Shown here piece after piece: positions 52,765 to 61,887 of a DNA stretch of 64,000 nucleotides. This DNA is from Pseudogracilibacillus auburnensis (GTDB lineage: Bacteria; Bacillota; Bacilli; Bacillales; Amphibacillaceae): positions 1-64,000 of the forward strand of contig NZ_QJJQ01000018.1 in assembly GCF_003201975.1 (NCBI RefSeq). The letters run 5' to 3'. Made by a program: the position numbers and the translations under genes. The first letter of the stretch is position 1, and each line of letters starts with the position of its first letter. A model generated the notes under the pieces. The model searched no databases, was not told where the DNA came from, and saw nothing but the letters and a program-made list of their open reading frames with translations.

Positions 52765-53262
52765 TTACGAAATATGTACTACTCTAGTATTGCCAATCAT
52801 ATCATGGAGCCCTTTTTTTTCATTTGAAAATGCGACGACAAGATAAAGTAGCTTTAAAATAAACATTATATTATAAATAAATCGTCCGACAACTTCTCTG
52901 AACACAAGATCATTCCATGATAATGAATCACTACTTTCGCTAATGACACGAATACCAAGAATCATTTTCCCAATCGTTTGCCCGAAATATTTCGTCATAA
53001 GTAAAAAGTAAATGTAATAGACGATCGCACCTAAAATACCGTTTACTGTCCATAAACTAAGTTCTATAGGGTACCCATTATTGATAAAGGCCAATGGGCT
53101 AAGTAACAGACCATTTAAACTAAACACGATAATTACATCAATGAGATACGCCCAAAATCGCATCCAAAATCCAGCATATTTATATTCTACATTAGGTGAA
53201 GTTGTAAGTTGATTTTGCTTTATTTCCGTTTCTTCTATCTCATTTTCATTATAGGAATCCAT
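52765..53262 (-). CDS. yteJ: RDD-family membrane protein (YteJ-like)
   Basis: 165 aa. The RDD motif varies here: it reads YAGFWMRFWAYLIDVIIVFSLNGLLLSPL near 30, and FREVVGRFIY in the third helix. Three membrane helices. Function unknown (members are linked to ion or osmotic stress). It is 17 bp after sppA, as in B. subtilis yteI-yteJ. Confidence 0.85.
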   Translation of the reverse strand: MDSYNENEIEETEIKQNQLTTSPNVEYKYAGFWMRFWAYLIDVIIVFSLNGLLLSPLAFINNGYPIELSLWTVNGILGAIVYYIYFLLMTKYFGQTIGKMILGIRVISESSDSLSWNDLVFREVVGRFIYNIMFILKLLYLVVAFSNEKKGLHDMIGNTRVVHIS

Positions 53263-53279
53263 TTTCTTACCCCCTTCAC

Positions 53280-54269
53280 TCAGTATATGTACATCGCACG
53301 TGGTTTATCAGATTGTCTTAATAAGGACATGACAACATCAAGTTCCGAATTTTTTCCTTGGATCAAATTTTGTGCTTTAACAGCAAACATATTAAAGAAA
53401 CCAAGACCATATCCATATTGAATTACTTGTGCATCTTCCAAATCATAATCAGCTCTTACTGCATTTAATGTGTCGTCAAACGTTCCTATTTCATCAACTA
53501 ATCCAACTTCTTGTGCCTGTCTTCCTGTATATATACGTCCATCTCCGACTTCTCGCACTGTTGCTTCATCCATTTTTCTGCCATCCACAATTACTTGAAC
53601 AAAATCATCGTACATTTCATCAATAATGGATTGTAAAATTTCTTTTTCTTCTTTTGTCATATCGCGTGACGATGACATAATATCTTTATGTTTTCCACTT
53701 TTAATTGTATTAAATGTAACACCATATTTTTCAGCCAAGCCTGCGAAATTCATATTTTCCATAATGACACCAATTGAACCGGTAATTGTAGCTGGTTCAG
53801 CAAAAATTTTATCTGCTGGTGCAGCAGCATAATAACCACCTGAAGCAGCCATGGAACCCATTGAAACATAAAGCGGTTTATCAAATTCATCTTGCATTTC
53901 AGTTAGCGCACGATGAATTTGGGCTGTTTCCCCTACGGCTCCGCCTGGAGAATTAATTTGTAATATAATCGCTTCAACTGTTGGATCTTCTGCTGCTTGA
54001 TGAATCATACCGATAAACTCGTCATGCTGGTATTCTTGTGTACTAAATAATGAATCATCTCCACCCATAATAATTCCTTCTAAATTAAGGACAGCAATTC
54101 GACTATCCCAGTCCCCATCAGCGATAATTTCTTCATCAAAATAATAATCATCGAACGTAAAAACATCATTCAAAAACCCAGATGCTAAATTTATGGTAAA
54201 TTTAAATCCGATTGAAACAAATAATAATACAATTGCTAAAACTAGGGCTAACCATCGTTTTGTATTCAT
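53280..54269 (-). CDS. sppA: Signal peptide peptidase SppA (YteI)
   Basis: 329 aa. N-terminal membrane anchor (about 7-27), then an S49 serine protease domain. The nucleophile Ser is in SMGSMAASGGYYAAAPADKI near 140, and the general-base Lys near 195 in TIKSGKHKDIMS; LQINSPGGAV near 102 forms the oxyanion region. Removes leftover signal peptides from the membrane. Co-transcribed with the RDD protein. No good ribosome spacing problem. Confidence 0.92.
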   Translation of the reverse strand: MNTKRWLALVLAIVLLFVSIGFKFTINLASGFLNDVFTFDDYYFDEEIIADGDWDSRIAVLNLEGIIMGGDDSLFSTQEYQHDEFIGMIHQAAEDPTVEAIILQINSPGGAVGETAQIHRALTEMQDEFDKPLYVSMGSMAASGGYYAAAPADKIFAEPATITGSIGVIMENMNFAGLAEKYGVTFNTIKSGKHKDIMSSSRDMTKEEKEILQSIIDEMYDDFVQVIVDGRKMDEATVREVGDGRIYTGRQAQEVGLVDEIGTFDDTLNAVRADYDLEDAQVIQYGYGLGFFNMFAVKAQNLIQGKNSELDVVMSLLRQSDKPRAMYIY

Positions 54270-54407
54270 CTTTTCTAAATCAATCCTTCCTATGTAGAAA
54301 CTTTTAGTCTATATTAAAATCGTACAATAAATCAAATGTAAATACCACTGTTTGCATTATTAAACATAGCCGAAATAATGAATATTTTTTTTGGAAGGCG
54401 AGTTTTT

Positions 54408-54533
54408 AAGATTCGCCAGATTTATTGCAAGATGCGCCAGATAACTGACAAAAGAAGCCAGGTAAACTGCAAGAATCGCCATATCTTTAGCAAGATGCGC
54501 CAGTAAAATTCAAACTTGCGCCATATTACAATA
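54408..54533. repeat. Six tandem 21-bp repeats
   Basis: Six contiguous degenerate copies of exactly 21 bp, starting at 54408, 54429, 54450, 54471, 54492 and 54513. Core AAGATGCGCCAGATNNNNTGC; the invariant part is GCC at positions 8-10. A 42-codon frame runs through part of it but is judged non-coding. There is no spacer, so it is not a CRISPR array. The rest of the 54270-54634 gap shows nothing else. Confidence 0.85.
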
Positions 54534-54634
54534 ACCTTTTTGGGAGATTTGAATCGTGGAAAGAAGTCCTTTTAGATGGAACCATCATTTCACTTGTTCT
54601 AACTTCTAAAAAACGGCCATTAGTCAATAAAAAA

Positions 54635-54666
54635 TCCCGAACAGAGATGTTTCATCTTGTTCGGGA
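54635..54666 (-). terminator. Terminator of the CAP-domain gene
   Basis: TCCCGAACA-containing 14-bp stem (one bulge) with a tail TTTTTTATTG on the minus strand. Confidence 0.85.
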
Positions 54667-54675
54667 ATCGTAAAC

Positions 54676-55494
54676 TTATTTACCAATAAATTGTTGTGTC
54701 CAATGATTACCTTGTTCTACATAGCCAACACCGATATGTGTGAAGCTACCATTTAAAATATTTGCACGGTGCCCTTCACTATTCATCCAAGCATTTACTA
54801 CTTCCTCTGGTGTACGTTGTCCTTTTGCAATATTTTCACCAGCTGAACGATAATTAATCCCATATGTCTTCATCATATCAAATGGAGAGCCATATGTAGG
54901 GCTATTATGGTCAAAGTAATTATTTGCTGCCATATCACGTGATTTTTCTCTCGCTACTTTACTTAACTCGTAATCAACCTTTAATGCTGGTAAACCATTT
55001 TTCGCTCTTTCTTGATTTGTTAAATCAAATACTTGCTGTTCAAATTGATTTAATTGACCTTTTTCTTCATTTTGATTTTGATTATTATTTTGTTCCGCTT
55101 GCTCATTGTTTCCTTGTTCCACTTGTTCATTTTGCTCTGGTTGTTCAGGTTCTTGTGGCTGTGGTTGTTCAACTTCTTGTTCTGGCGCCTTGTCTACAGG
55201 TTCCTCAACAACTTGATCTTTTTTCGGTTTTGAATTGTTCTTCCAACCGTTTTCTTTTTGTTTCCAAGAGCTGTCGTTCCACTTTACATTCCATTTGGCT
55301 AAACAATTACTAAGAAATTGTTCTAACTCGGCATATTGATCTTTGTCTACTTCTCCTTGATTTACGTATCTATTATTCTCTTTCTGTGTGTCTACATCTT
55401 CTTCATTTGCTGATGCACCTACAGTTTGTCCAAAGCTACTAGTTACTAAACCGACAGTTAAAATTCCTACTATTAATTTATACTTCTTAAACAT
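54676..55494 (-). CDS. Secreted CAP-domain (SCP/PR1-like) protein
   Basis: 272 aa. A signal peptide (about 1-28, ending near VGASANEE), a Glu/Gln/Asn/Pro-rich linker (about 90-150), and a C-terminal CAP domain of about 120 residues: FDLTNQERAKNGLPALKVD, HNSPTYGSPFDMMKTYG, AGENIAKGQ, WMNSEGHRANILNG and THIGVGYVEQG. It is a YkwD/SafA-neighbour type of spore or cell-envelope protein in Bacillus. ATG at 55494 behind GGGAG. No LysM is visible. Confidence 0.88.
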   Translation of the reverse strand: MFKKYKLIVGILTVGLVTSSFGQTVGASANEEDVDTQKENNRYVNQGEVDKDQYAELEQFLSNCLAKWNVKWNDSSWKQKENGWKNNSKPKKDQVVEEPVDKAPEQEVEQPQPQEPEQPEQNEQVEQGNNEQAEQNNNQNQNEEKGQLNQFEQQVFDLTNQERAKNGLPALKVDYELSKVAREKSRDMAANNYFDHNSPTYGSPFDMMKTYGINYRSAGENIAKGQRTPEEVVNAWMNSEGHRANILNGSFTHIGVGYVEQGNHWTQQFIGK

Positions 55495-55692
55495 TACTTG
55501 CACTCCCTTAAATTATTTGTGATAACATCATATCATCCATTTTTCGTAACAATGGAGCCAGTCATTTCCAGTTTTTAAAATATGGACTCCACCTTTTACA
55601 AAGCTTGATAGTTCAATAGTTTCTCTTGTACCCAAATATGGGCAAATGGGTTAAAACTAGACTTGTTACCATTTGTTACATGCTATTTCCTC

Positions 55693-55721
55693 TTGACAAA
55701 ATTTAAAACATCCTATTTTAT
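55693..55721 (+). promoter_or_regulatory. Candidate promoter of the CaiB operon leader
   Basis: TTGACA, 17 bp, TTTTAT on the plus strand: perfect -35 and weak -10. Predicted start near 55728 gives a leader of about 260 nt. Confidence 0.5.
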
Positions 55722-55756
55722 TACAAAAGTATTAATAGCTGTAATTTTTCTGTTAC

Positions 55757-55954
55757 ATCTTCCTAATATTTCAGCATACCTATTTACAAAATTTTTAAAA
55801 TACTATAAACTAATCAATAGGAAGATTCTTTTCACTAAGAATAAATAACGAAACAACTGCCTAACTTGTTTACAATTTAACGCCTAAATTGTCCCAACAA
55901 GTAAAAGCCAGTTTTAAATTAACTTAAGGATTTTAAGTTAGTTTGAGCTGGCTT
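55757..55954 (+). ncRNA. Structured leader RNA upstream of the CaiB-acyl-CoA dehydrogenase operon
   Basis: Three hairpins in order. (1) ATCTTCCTA (55757-55765) with TAGGAAGAT (55818-55826), a 9-bp long-range stem. (2) ACTTGTT and ACAATTT (55864-55878) with AAATTGT and AACAAGT (55886-55902). (3) The terminator at 55905-55954. This looks like a transcription attenuator. It matches no riboswitch class that I know. The 61-codon frame from 55663 overlaps it and lacks a ribosome site. Confidence 0.5.
55905..55954 (+). terminator. Intrinsic terminator in the CaiB leader
   Basis: AAGCCAG extended by TTTTAAATTAACTTAA pairs with the mirrored arm ending CTGGCTT; the tail is TTTTATTTTAT. It stands before the CaiB ribosome site, with no complete gene ahead of it on this strand, which suggests conditional read-through. 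Confidence 0.8.
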
Positions 55955-55988
55955 CTTTTATTTTATATAAGGAGGTGACTATTTCAAC

Positions 55989-57125
55989 ATGCCTCATGCA
56001 TTGAGTGGAATAAAAATTTTAGATCTATCACGTGTCTTAGCCGGACCGTACTGTACAATGATTTTAGGTGATTTAGGGGCTGAAGTAATTAAAATTGAAT
56101 CACCTAATGGTGGTGATGATACACGCAGATGGGGACCACCTTTTCAAAATGAGGTTAGCGCATATTATCTTTGTGCAAATCGGAATAAAAAAAGTATCAC
56201 GATTGATTTAAAGTCAAAGGAAGGGATTGAACGGGTAAAACAACTTATTATAGAAGCTGATGTTATTATTAACAATTTTAAATCAGGCACCATGGAAAAA
56301 TTCGGATTAGACTATGAAGCCATTGCCTCGATCAATAAGCGAATTGTTTACTGTTCCATCACTGGATTTGGTGAAACTGGTTCATATAAAGATATGCCAG
56401 GTTATGATTTTATTATCCAAGCAATGAGTGGGTTCATGAGCATTACGGGAACAGAAGCATCTGGACCGCAAAAAGTTGGTGTCGCAATTGTCGATGTGCT
56501 TACAGGACTGTATGCTACGATTGGGATTCAAGCTGCCTTACTAGAAAGAGAGACTTCGGGAAGAGGGCAAAAGCTAGATTTATCACTTTATGATTCAGCC
56601 GTCAGTGCACTGATTAATATAGGAAGTAATTATTTAATGAATGGAAAAATTCCTGGACGGCTCGGTAATGAACATGCGAATATCGTTCCTTACCAAACAT
56701 TTATCACATCAGATGGAGAGATGGTTATTGCTGTTGGTAATGATCATCAATTTAAAACATTATGTACCATGATTGGTCATCCGACATTAGCAGAAAACCC
56801 AAAATTCATGACGAATCCCGCCCGAGTTGAGCATCGTAACGAACTCGTTCCTATTTTACAACGTGCCTTTTTACAAAAAGAAACGTCTTATTGGAAGCGC
56901 TTATGTGATGAACATACTATTCCTTGTGGGCCGATTCAAGATTTGGATCAAGTTTTTCATGATGTACAATTAAATGAAAGAGAAATGTTTATACAAAGTG
57001 AACACCCGACAGCCGGTACGATACGAATGATTGGTAGCCCACTAAAACTATCAAGGACACCCGTAACATATCGTCATCATCCACCTATTGTCGGAGAACA
57101 TAATGATGAAGTTTTTAAAAATTAA
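55989..57125 (+). CDS. CaiB/BaiF-family (family III) CoA-transferase
   Basis: 378 aa. Moves CoA between a thioester and a free acid with an aspartate intermediate. Conserved start LSGIKILDLSRVLAGPYCTMILGDLGAEVIKIE, the nucleophilic Asp in GYDFIIQAMSGFM near 138-150 (family position), and C-terminal HPTAGTIRMIGSPLKLS near 337. ATG is 10-13 bases after GGAGGTGA, a long spacing. The acyl-CoA dehydrogenase follows after 14 bp, so the pair probably handles one acid: the CoA ester is made here and oxidised by the next enzyme. Confidence 0.88.
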   Translation: MPHALSGIKILDLSRVLAGPYCTMILGDLGAEVIKIESPNGGDDTRRWGPPFQNEVSAYYLCANRNKKSITIDLKSKEGIERVKQLIIEADVIINNFKSGTMEKFGLDYEAIASINKRIVYCSITGFGETGSYKDMPGYDFIIQAMSGFMSITGTEASGPQKVGVAIVDVLTGLYATIGIQAALLERETSGRGQKLDLSLYDSAVSALINIGSNYLMNGKIPGRLGNEHANIVPYQTFITSDGEMVIAVGNDHQFKTLCTMIGHPTLAENPKFMTNPARVEHRNELVPILQRAFLQKETSYWKRLCDEHTIPCGPIQDLDQVFHDVQLNEREMFIQSEHPTAGTIRMIGSPLKLSRTPVTYRHHPPIVGEHNDEVFKN

Positions 57126-57139
57126 GGAGCTGATCTAAG

Positions 57140-58330
57140 ATGGATTTTCAATTTACAGAAGAGCAAAATATGTTAAGAAGTTCAGTAAGAAGTTTTGTCG
57201 ATAAGGAGATTATGCCTCATATTGCAGAATGGGATCGTGCCGGAAAATTCGAACCTTCCATTATGGAAAAATTAGCGGATCTAGGGTTAATGGGGGTTTG
57301 TATTCCTGAAAAATATGGTGGAAGCGGAATGGATTATAATGCACTTGCCATCGTTTGTGAAGAACTAGAACGAGGCGATACCGCATTTCGAACAGCGGTT
57401 TCTGTACATACTGGGTTAAATAGTATGTCGATTTTACAATGGGGGACCGAAGAACAAAAGCAAAAATACCTCGTCCCACAAGCGAATGGAGAAAAAGTTG
57501 GAGCTTTCGGTTTAACAGAACCGGCAGCAGGTTCAGATGTTGCTGCCATGCAAGCAACTGCAGTAAAAGATGGCGATTACTATATGTTAAACGGTCAAAA
57601 AACATGGATCTCGCTCTGTGATATTGCTGATCACTTTTTAGTATTTGCCTACACAGATAAATCGAAAAAGCATCACGGTATTTCGGCATTTATTGTGGAA
57701 CGGGATTGGGAAGGCTTTTCCTCTAAAGCGATTAAAGGAAAATTAGGTATTCGTGCTGGAAATACTGGAGAAATATTTTTTGACAACTTGAAGGTACCAA
57801 AAGAAAACCTACTTGGTGAAGAAGGCGAAGGGTTTAAAATTGCGATGGCCTCTCTTGATAATGGCCGTTTTACCGTTGCTGCTGGTGCCGTTGGGCAAAT
57901 TATGGCTTGTATGGAGGCATCTGTTGACTATTGTCACGAGCGAGAAACGTTTGGAAAACCAATTGGAAAGCACCAACTTGTCCAGCAAATGATCGCTAAT
58001 ATGGAAGCAGGATTACAAATGAGTCGCCTCCTTGTCTATCGTGCAGGAGAACTTAAAAATGCTGGAAAAAGAAATACGAGGGAAACGTCACTTGCTAAAT
58101 GGCAAGCATGTGATTTTGCAAACAAAGCGGCCGATGATGCTGTACAAATTCACGGTGCTTATGGCTTCTCGGACGAATACCCTGTAGAAAGATATTTACG
58201 AAATTCGAAAGCACCTGTTATCTATGAAGGAACAAGGGAAATTCATACGGTTATGCAAGCAGAATATGTTTTAGGTTATCGACAAGATAAGCCACTGAAT
58301 AAAATGTTACCAGCTTGGGAACAAGATTAA
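57140..58330 (+). CDS. Acyl-CoA dehydrogenase
   Basis: 396 aa, FAD-dependent. Dehydrogenates an acyl-CoA at C2-C3. Signatures: GAFGLTEPAAGSDVAAMQATA near 118-138, FGKPIGKHQLVQQMIANM near 272, and the catalytic glutamate in APVIYEGTREIHTVMQAEYVLG near 360-380. With a CaiB transferase it could act on glutarate, a branched-chain or another dicarboxylic acyl-CoA; the substrate is open. ATG behind AAGGAG at good spacing. Confidence 0.92.
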   Translation: MDFQFTEEQNMLRSSVRSFVDKEIMPHIAEWDRAGKFEPSIMEKLADLGLMGVCIPEKYGGSGMDYNALAIVCEELERGDTAFRTAVSVHTGLNSMSILQWGTEEQKQKYLVPQANGEKVGAFGLTEPAAGSDVAAMQATAVKDGDYYMLNGQKTWISLCDIADHFLVFAYTDKSKKHHGISAFIVERDWEGFSSKAIKGKLGIRAGNTGEIFFDNLKVPKENLLGEEGEGFKIAMASLDNGRFTVAAGAVGQIMACMEASVDYCHERETFGKPIGKHQLVQQMIANMEAGLQMSRLLVYRAGELKNAGKRNTRETSLAKWQACDFANKAADDAVQIHGAYGFSDEYPVERYLRNSKAPVIYEGTREIHTVMQAEYVLGYRQDKPLNKMLPAWEQD

Positions 58331-58355
58331 AAAATTCACAAGTCAAAGTGATATG

Positions 58356-58393
58356 CCCCTTTAACTAAACGAATGTCCGTTTACTTAAAGGGG
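58356..58393 (+). terminator. Hairpin after the acyl-CoA dehydrogenase
   Basis: CCCCTTTAACTAAACG/CGTTTACTTAAAGGGG with a 6-nt loop. The tail TAAATTC is T-poor, so it may be weak or act by RNA stability. Confidence 0.6.
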
Positions 58394-58546
58394 TAAATTC
58401 AATCGCTGATTGTTTTAAAACAGTTCTGTTTGTTTAGTTAAGATACAATCATTTCCAACGGGACTCCTTAGCCGTAGACCTTAACGATGCTTCTAGCTCC
58501 AATACGGAAATCAGCGTAACGGATGCTAAGATTATTACAGAAAGAC

Positions 58547-59110
58547 TTATACATTTCTTTGCATAAACTCTTTTTTTGAAATAGCAATTATCTTTGGGAC
58601 TAGAAGTTCCGATTTCGTTTGTAATCTTTGTTTCCCTTGCAAATGGACAACAAACAATAACAAACACAAATATCTATTTACAAAAAAGGAAAATGGCCCC
58701 TTAGGAATATTGATAACGTTAAATCCAAATCTTTTAGCCCCACGATGAATGATTGAAACCCCGTATAAGCCCTTTATTTGTTTATATTTCGGGTGATTTT
58801 GTATATATGTGCTCGTTTTTCGCAATGAACTTTCCGTTGCCCGAACCATTTGAACAGCTAGTTGAAGAGGTGATCGACACTTTATCGCCATATTAAAAAG
58901 TATTTTATTATTTAGATGGAGTTCCAATATATGGTCTCCCTTTTTTATGACCTCTCCATCTGACAAGTGAATCGGTTTCCCTCGGTATGTTCGAACTCTT
59001 GCACATAATAATGGATTCTCCTTATCTATAGGTTGTATGTGAAAAAATTTATAAAATAATTTATCCCATAACATCCATAAAGAAATGATTAATTTCTTCT
59101 TTCTACTCAC
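58547..59110 (-). CDS. YkoP-like protein of unknown function
   Basis: 187 aa, no signal peptide; short hydrophobic patches at the start (ISLWMLWDKLF) and near 145-155 (RYLCLLLFVVH). A conserved-looking core reads LSDGEVIKKGDHILELHLNN and PLQLAVQMVRATESSLRK. It resembles the YkoP-type protein that accompanies YkoN-like glycosyltransferases and polysaccharide deacetylases in Bacillus, but I hold this name with limited confidence. GTG start 8 bases after GGAGTTGG. Overlap with the deacetylase is nil (3 bp gap). Confidence 0.65.
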   Translation of the reverse strand: MSRKKKLIISLWMLWDKLFYKFFHIQPIDKENPLLCARVRTYRGKPIHLSDGEVIKKGDHILELHLNNKILFNMAIKCRSPLQLAVQMVRATESSLRKTSTYIQNHPKYKQIKGLYGVSIIHRGAKRFGFNVINIPKGPFSFFVNRYLCLLLFVVHLQGKQRLQTKSELLVPKIIAISKKEFMQRNV

Positions 59111-59113
59111 TAG

Positions 59114-59818
59114 CTATTCCAACTCCATCATCTGATCGATTCGAACACATGTATACCCACGGTGACATATTTCATGAAATACAACTTCCAATGCTTGGAT
59201 CATATAAAATGGTGCGTCTTGATTGGCTCCCAAAGTTTCACCACTATCATGTAAAAGCACAATTGATCCGTCCTTAATCTTATGTAGCAACTTACGGATG
59301 ATTTTTTCACTTCCACCTTCACTTCGCCAATCACCAACCATTAAAGACCATAATATGATACGATATTGTTTGTGTAAAAAAAAGTCAAAAAGATTAAGCA
59401 ACCCCCAGGGTGGTCGGTAATAGCTAGGACGTACACTAGTAAGTTGTTCAATAATGACAGCTGAACGATTTAGTTCTCGACGTATCGTCCACGGTGTCAT
59501 TAACCAATTTGTTTGATGTGTATAATTATGAATTCCGATTAGATGACCTTCTTGATACATACGACGGATTAGCTCGGGATTCTTTTCCGCCTTCGAACCG
59601 AGTACAAAAAAAGTGGCTTTAATATCAAATTTCCTTAGAAGATCAAGTAATTTCGGAGTATACATTGGGTCTGGTCCATCATCAAAAGTAAATGCAACTT
59701 TTTGGGCTGATGTACCTTTACGAAATACACCAAGACCAAACCCAGCTGAAAATATTCCTGGAATCAGTCCATACAATAAGAAAAAAACGATGAAGATCCA
59801 AAATATCACTTTTCTCAA
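59114..59818 (-). CDS. Polysaccharide deacetylase (NodB family)
   Basis: 234 aa. One N-terminal membrane anchor (about 4-26), then a NodB deacetylase domain: FTFDDGPDPMYTP near 50 (the metal Asp pair), HNYTHQTNWL near 107 (metal His), RPPWGLLNLFDF near 142 and a final HDSG near 198. Removes acetyl groups from a glycan. TTG at 59818, chosen because GGGAGGAGA precedes it by 6 bases; the upstream in-frame ATG has no site. Between the glycosyltransferase and YkoP-like genes in one operon, suggesting modification of a surface glycan or glycolipid. Confidence 0.88.
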   Translation of the reverse strand: MRKVIFWIFIVFFLLYGLIPGIFSAGFGLGVFRKGTSAQKVAFTFDDGPDPMYTPKLLDLLRKFDIKATFFVLGSKAEKNPELIRRMYQEGHLIGIHNYTHQTNWLMTPWTIRRELNRSAVIIEQLTSVRPSYYRPPWGLLNLFDFFLHKQYRIILWSLMVGDWRSEGGSEKIIRKLLHKIKDGSIVLLHDSGETLGANQDAPFYMIQALEVVFHEICHRGYTCVRIDQMMELE

Positions 59819-59928
59819 GTATAGTCTCCTCCCTACTTTATCGACCCAATAAAAAGTAAAAAGATAGTATTCCATCTACTAATGAAGGATTAAATGATTC
59901 TTTAGCTATTTTGACTAATGAACTAGCA

Positions 59929-61131
59929 CTACAACTGTCCAAAAGAATCAATTCTTTCCAAGCTTTGAGTTTCTTTCTCACTTGTCGTATTTCTCGTTCG
60001 CACAATAACATTTAATGCAGCTAAAAATGATGTTTTCATATGAATTCGTTTTCCATTCTCGATCATCTGCTCTAACTGTTGGGAGTTATTTAGTAAATTC
60101 GATATATTAGCCTTTAAATCATTAAGGTTCTTCACGTGAATCGCAGCTCTTTCCCGTACTAAAAATGCAGTATTATCTTGCTCTTGTCCAGGTAGAGGTT
60201 TATAAAAGATCATTGGTAATCCAGACGCCATTGCTTCAGTAGTCGTTATTCCGCCAGGTTTTGTAATCATCACATCTGATATTGCCATCAATTCATGAAT
60301 ATAGTCAACATACCCGGTTAAATGAATTTTCCTATTAGAGTATTTTACTACCCTTTTCATTCGATGAAGTAATTTCTTATTATGCCCGCAAACAATAATA
60401 AGCTGGATAGATGATGGTAAAGTGTCTAACTCTCTTATAATATTATCCCCAATGATTCCATATCCTCCGCCCATAATCATAATAATTGGTAAATCTTTCT
60501 TAAATCCAAATTGGGACGTTAACTCATTTCGTGAATAACTTTGATAAAACTTTGATTTAATCGGAATTCCTGTAGCAGAGATTTTAAAGTGCTCAACTCC
60601 CTGTTCAATTAATGCTTGACGTACTAAGCTTGAACCAACAATATAATGATCTATATAAGGGTGGAGCCAAAGACTATGATTCGTATAATCAGTAATAATT
60701 GTTACAGCTGGAATATTTGTTAAGCCATGTTCTTTTAATTTTGATATAACTCCAGATGCTATCGGAAACGTACTCACGACAAAGGTTGGCTGAATTTCTT
60801 CCAATAACTTTAGCATTTGTAGCATCCTAAATGAAAAAAATTTGTTTAGCTTTTGAGTAAAAGAATTCCTCCGACGTGTTTTTTCATAAAAATGACCGTA
60901 TAAGCGCGGAAACTTTATAATTCCTTTTAAATACACATTCCGACTTATCGAATAGAAACATGGGGAAATCCATTCCATAAAATCCACAATGATTGATTCT
61001 ATATCTTCTGAAGCCTGTGTAGCCTCGTGGATTGCTTTAGCTACCTGGCGATGCCCTTCACCAAACGTACAAGTTAAAATAAGTATTTTATCTTTTTTCT
61101 CTACTTTTACTTCTTTTACCGATTCTTTCAC
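59929..61131 (-). CDS. MGDG-synthase-like glycosyltransferase (UgtP/YkoN type)
   Basis: 400 aa, GT28-type fold of the diacylglycerol glucosyltransferase/MGDG synthase group. N-terminal ILTCTFGEGHRQVAKAIHE near 20-40 (nucleotide/acceptor loop), STFPIASGVISKLKEHG, and the C-terminal donor site MITKPGGITTTEAMASGLPMIFY near 290. Transfers a sugar to a membrane lipid or glycan. GTG start at 61131 behind AGGTGTGA. 110-bp gap to the deacetylase, same strand. Confidence 0.85.
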   Translation of the reverse strand: MKESVKEVKVEKKDKILILTCTFGEGHRQVAKAIHEATQASEDIESIIVDFMEWISPCFYSISRNVYLKGIIKFPRLYGHFYEKTRRRNSFTQKLNKFFSFRMLQMLKLLEEIQPTFVVSTFPIASGVISKLKEHGLTNIPAVTIITDYTNHSLWLHPYIDHYIVGSSLVRQALIEQGVEHFKISATGIPIKSKFYQSYSRNELTSQFGFKKDLPIIMIMGGGYGIIGDNIIRELDTLPSSIQLIIVCGHNKKLLHRMKRVVKYSNRKIHLTGYVDYIHELMAISDVMITKPGGITTTEAMASGLPMIFYKPLPGQEQDNTAFLVRERAAIHVKNLNDLKANISNLLNNSQQLEQMIENGKRIHMKTSFLAALNVIVRTRNTTSEKETQSLERIDSFGQL

Positions 61132-61563
61132 TTTTTTATCACACCTAAAGGACAATTTTCTAGCTCATAGAGAGACTTTTCCCTTTCCTGTCTCTTTCTA
61201 TACCTTATTCGGATTAATTTTCGATTATGAGGGGCAATAATGGAATGGAATATAAAATTATCAAGAAGAGGAAAGGAAAAAGGTTCTAAAAAAGTGTGAT
61301 AATAAAGCAAAACAATATTATTTTTGTTAAATAAAAATGAGACTGACACAAAAGTATTTCATTAAAGAAAAACCGAACTAACTAGATAATGATAAGTGCA
61401 TACCACTCGTTCCGAAAAAAGACTTCGCTAAGGCAGTGCATTGTTCGTCTTTATATTTAATCCGCTTTCGTTATGTCCCAGCCTCGGCACCATGATAAAC
61501 GTTTCTTATCTTTTTTCTTATTTTTATTCTTTTCTATAAACAGTTATTTTCAAATAAATCATT
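61132..61563. other. 430-bp gap; nothing recognised
   Basis: Low-complexity AT-rich spacer with short direct and inverted repeats but no reading frame with a ribosome site and no convincing terminator or operator. Confidence 0.4.
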
Positions 61564-61872
61564 TTAAGAATACATTTTTTCATATTGTTTAAATAAATCT
61601 TTTAATGCTGATTCCAGTGCACTGCCCGCTTTTCCCAAATAATGTTCGCGAATTTTATTTACTGGTTCAACAATTCCATCTTGTAAACTATATCCTTTTA
61701 ATAAATGCTCAACAAATTGTTGCGCATGTAGCGTTGCCAATGTACAACTCGTCGAGACGATGACACCGTATTTTTTATCAATTTCTGCTGTAATCGTTAA
61801 TGTTTCATAGATGCTTTTAGCAGCCATGCCAGATGGAAGTCTAGCATGGCCAGCAATAAAGATAGTATTCAT
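61564..61872 (-). CDS. DUF3870-family protein
   Basis: 102 aa. Starts MNTIFIAGHARLPSGMAAKSIYETLT and carries the VSTSCTLATLHAQQFVEHLLKGYSL segment typical of the DUF3870 family; function unknown. The ATG at 61872 follows GTGGAGTTG; it begins 15 bp after the stop of the upstream IclR gene, so the two are co-transcribed. Confidence 0.8.
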   Translation of the reverse strand: MNTIFIAGHARLPSGMAAKSIYETLTITAEIDKKYGVIVSTSCTLATLHAQQFVEHLLKGYSLQDGIVEPVNKIREHYLGKAGSALESALKDLFKQYEKMYS

Positions 61873-61887
61873 TCTTTTCAACTCCAC

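Noticed and set aside
54378-54506. 42-codon ATG frame through the 21-bp tandem repeats
   Set aside because: No ribosome site; the frame exists only because the repeat length is a multiple of three, and it stops inside copy 5.
54408-54533. Possible CRISPR array
   Set aside because: The 21-bp units are contiguous with no spacers and no cas genes nearby.
54924-55313. 129-aa antisense frame
   Set aside because: Mirror of the Gln/Glu-rich linker of the CAP protein; Leu/Val-rich by codon complementarity.
55663-55848. 61-aa hydrophobic frame before CaiB
   Set aside because: No ribosome site; it begins upstream of the predicted promoter -10 and overlaps the structured leader.
57261-57689. 142-aa antisense frame
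   Set aside because: It is opposite the acyl-CoA dehydrogenase, whose motifs are complete; composition is that of a shadow frame.
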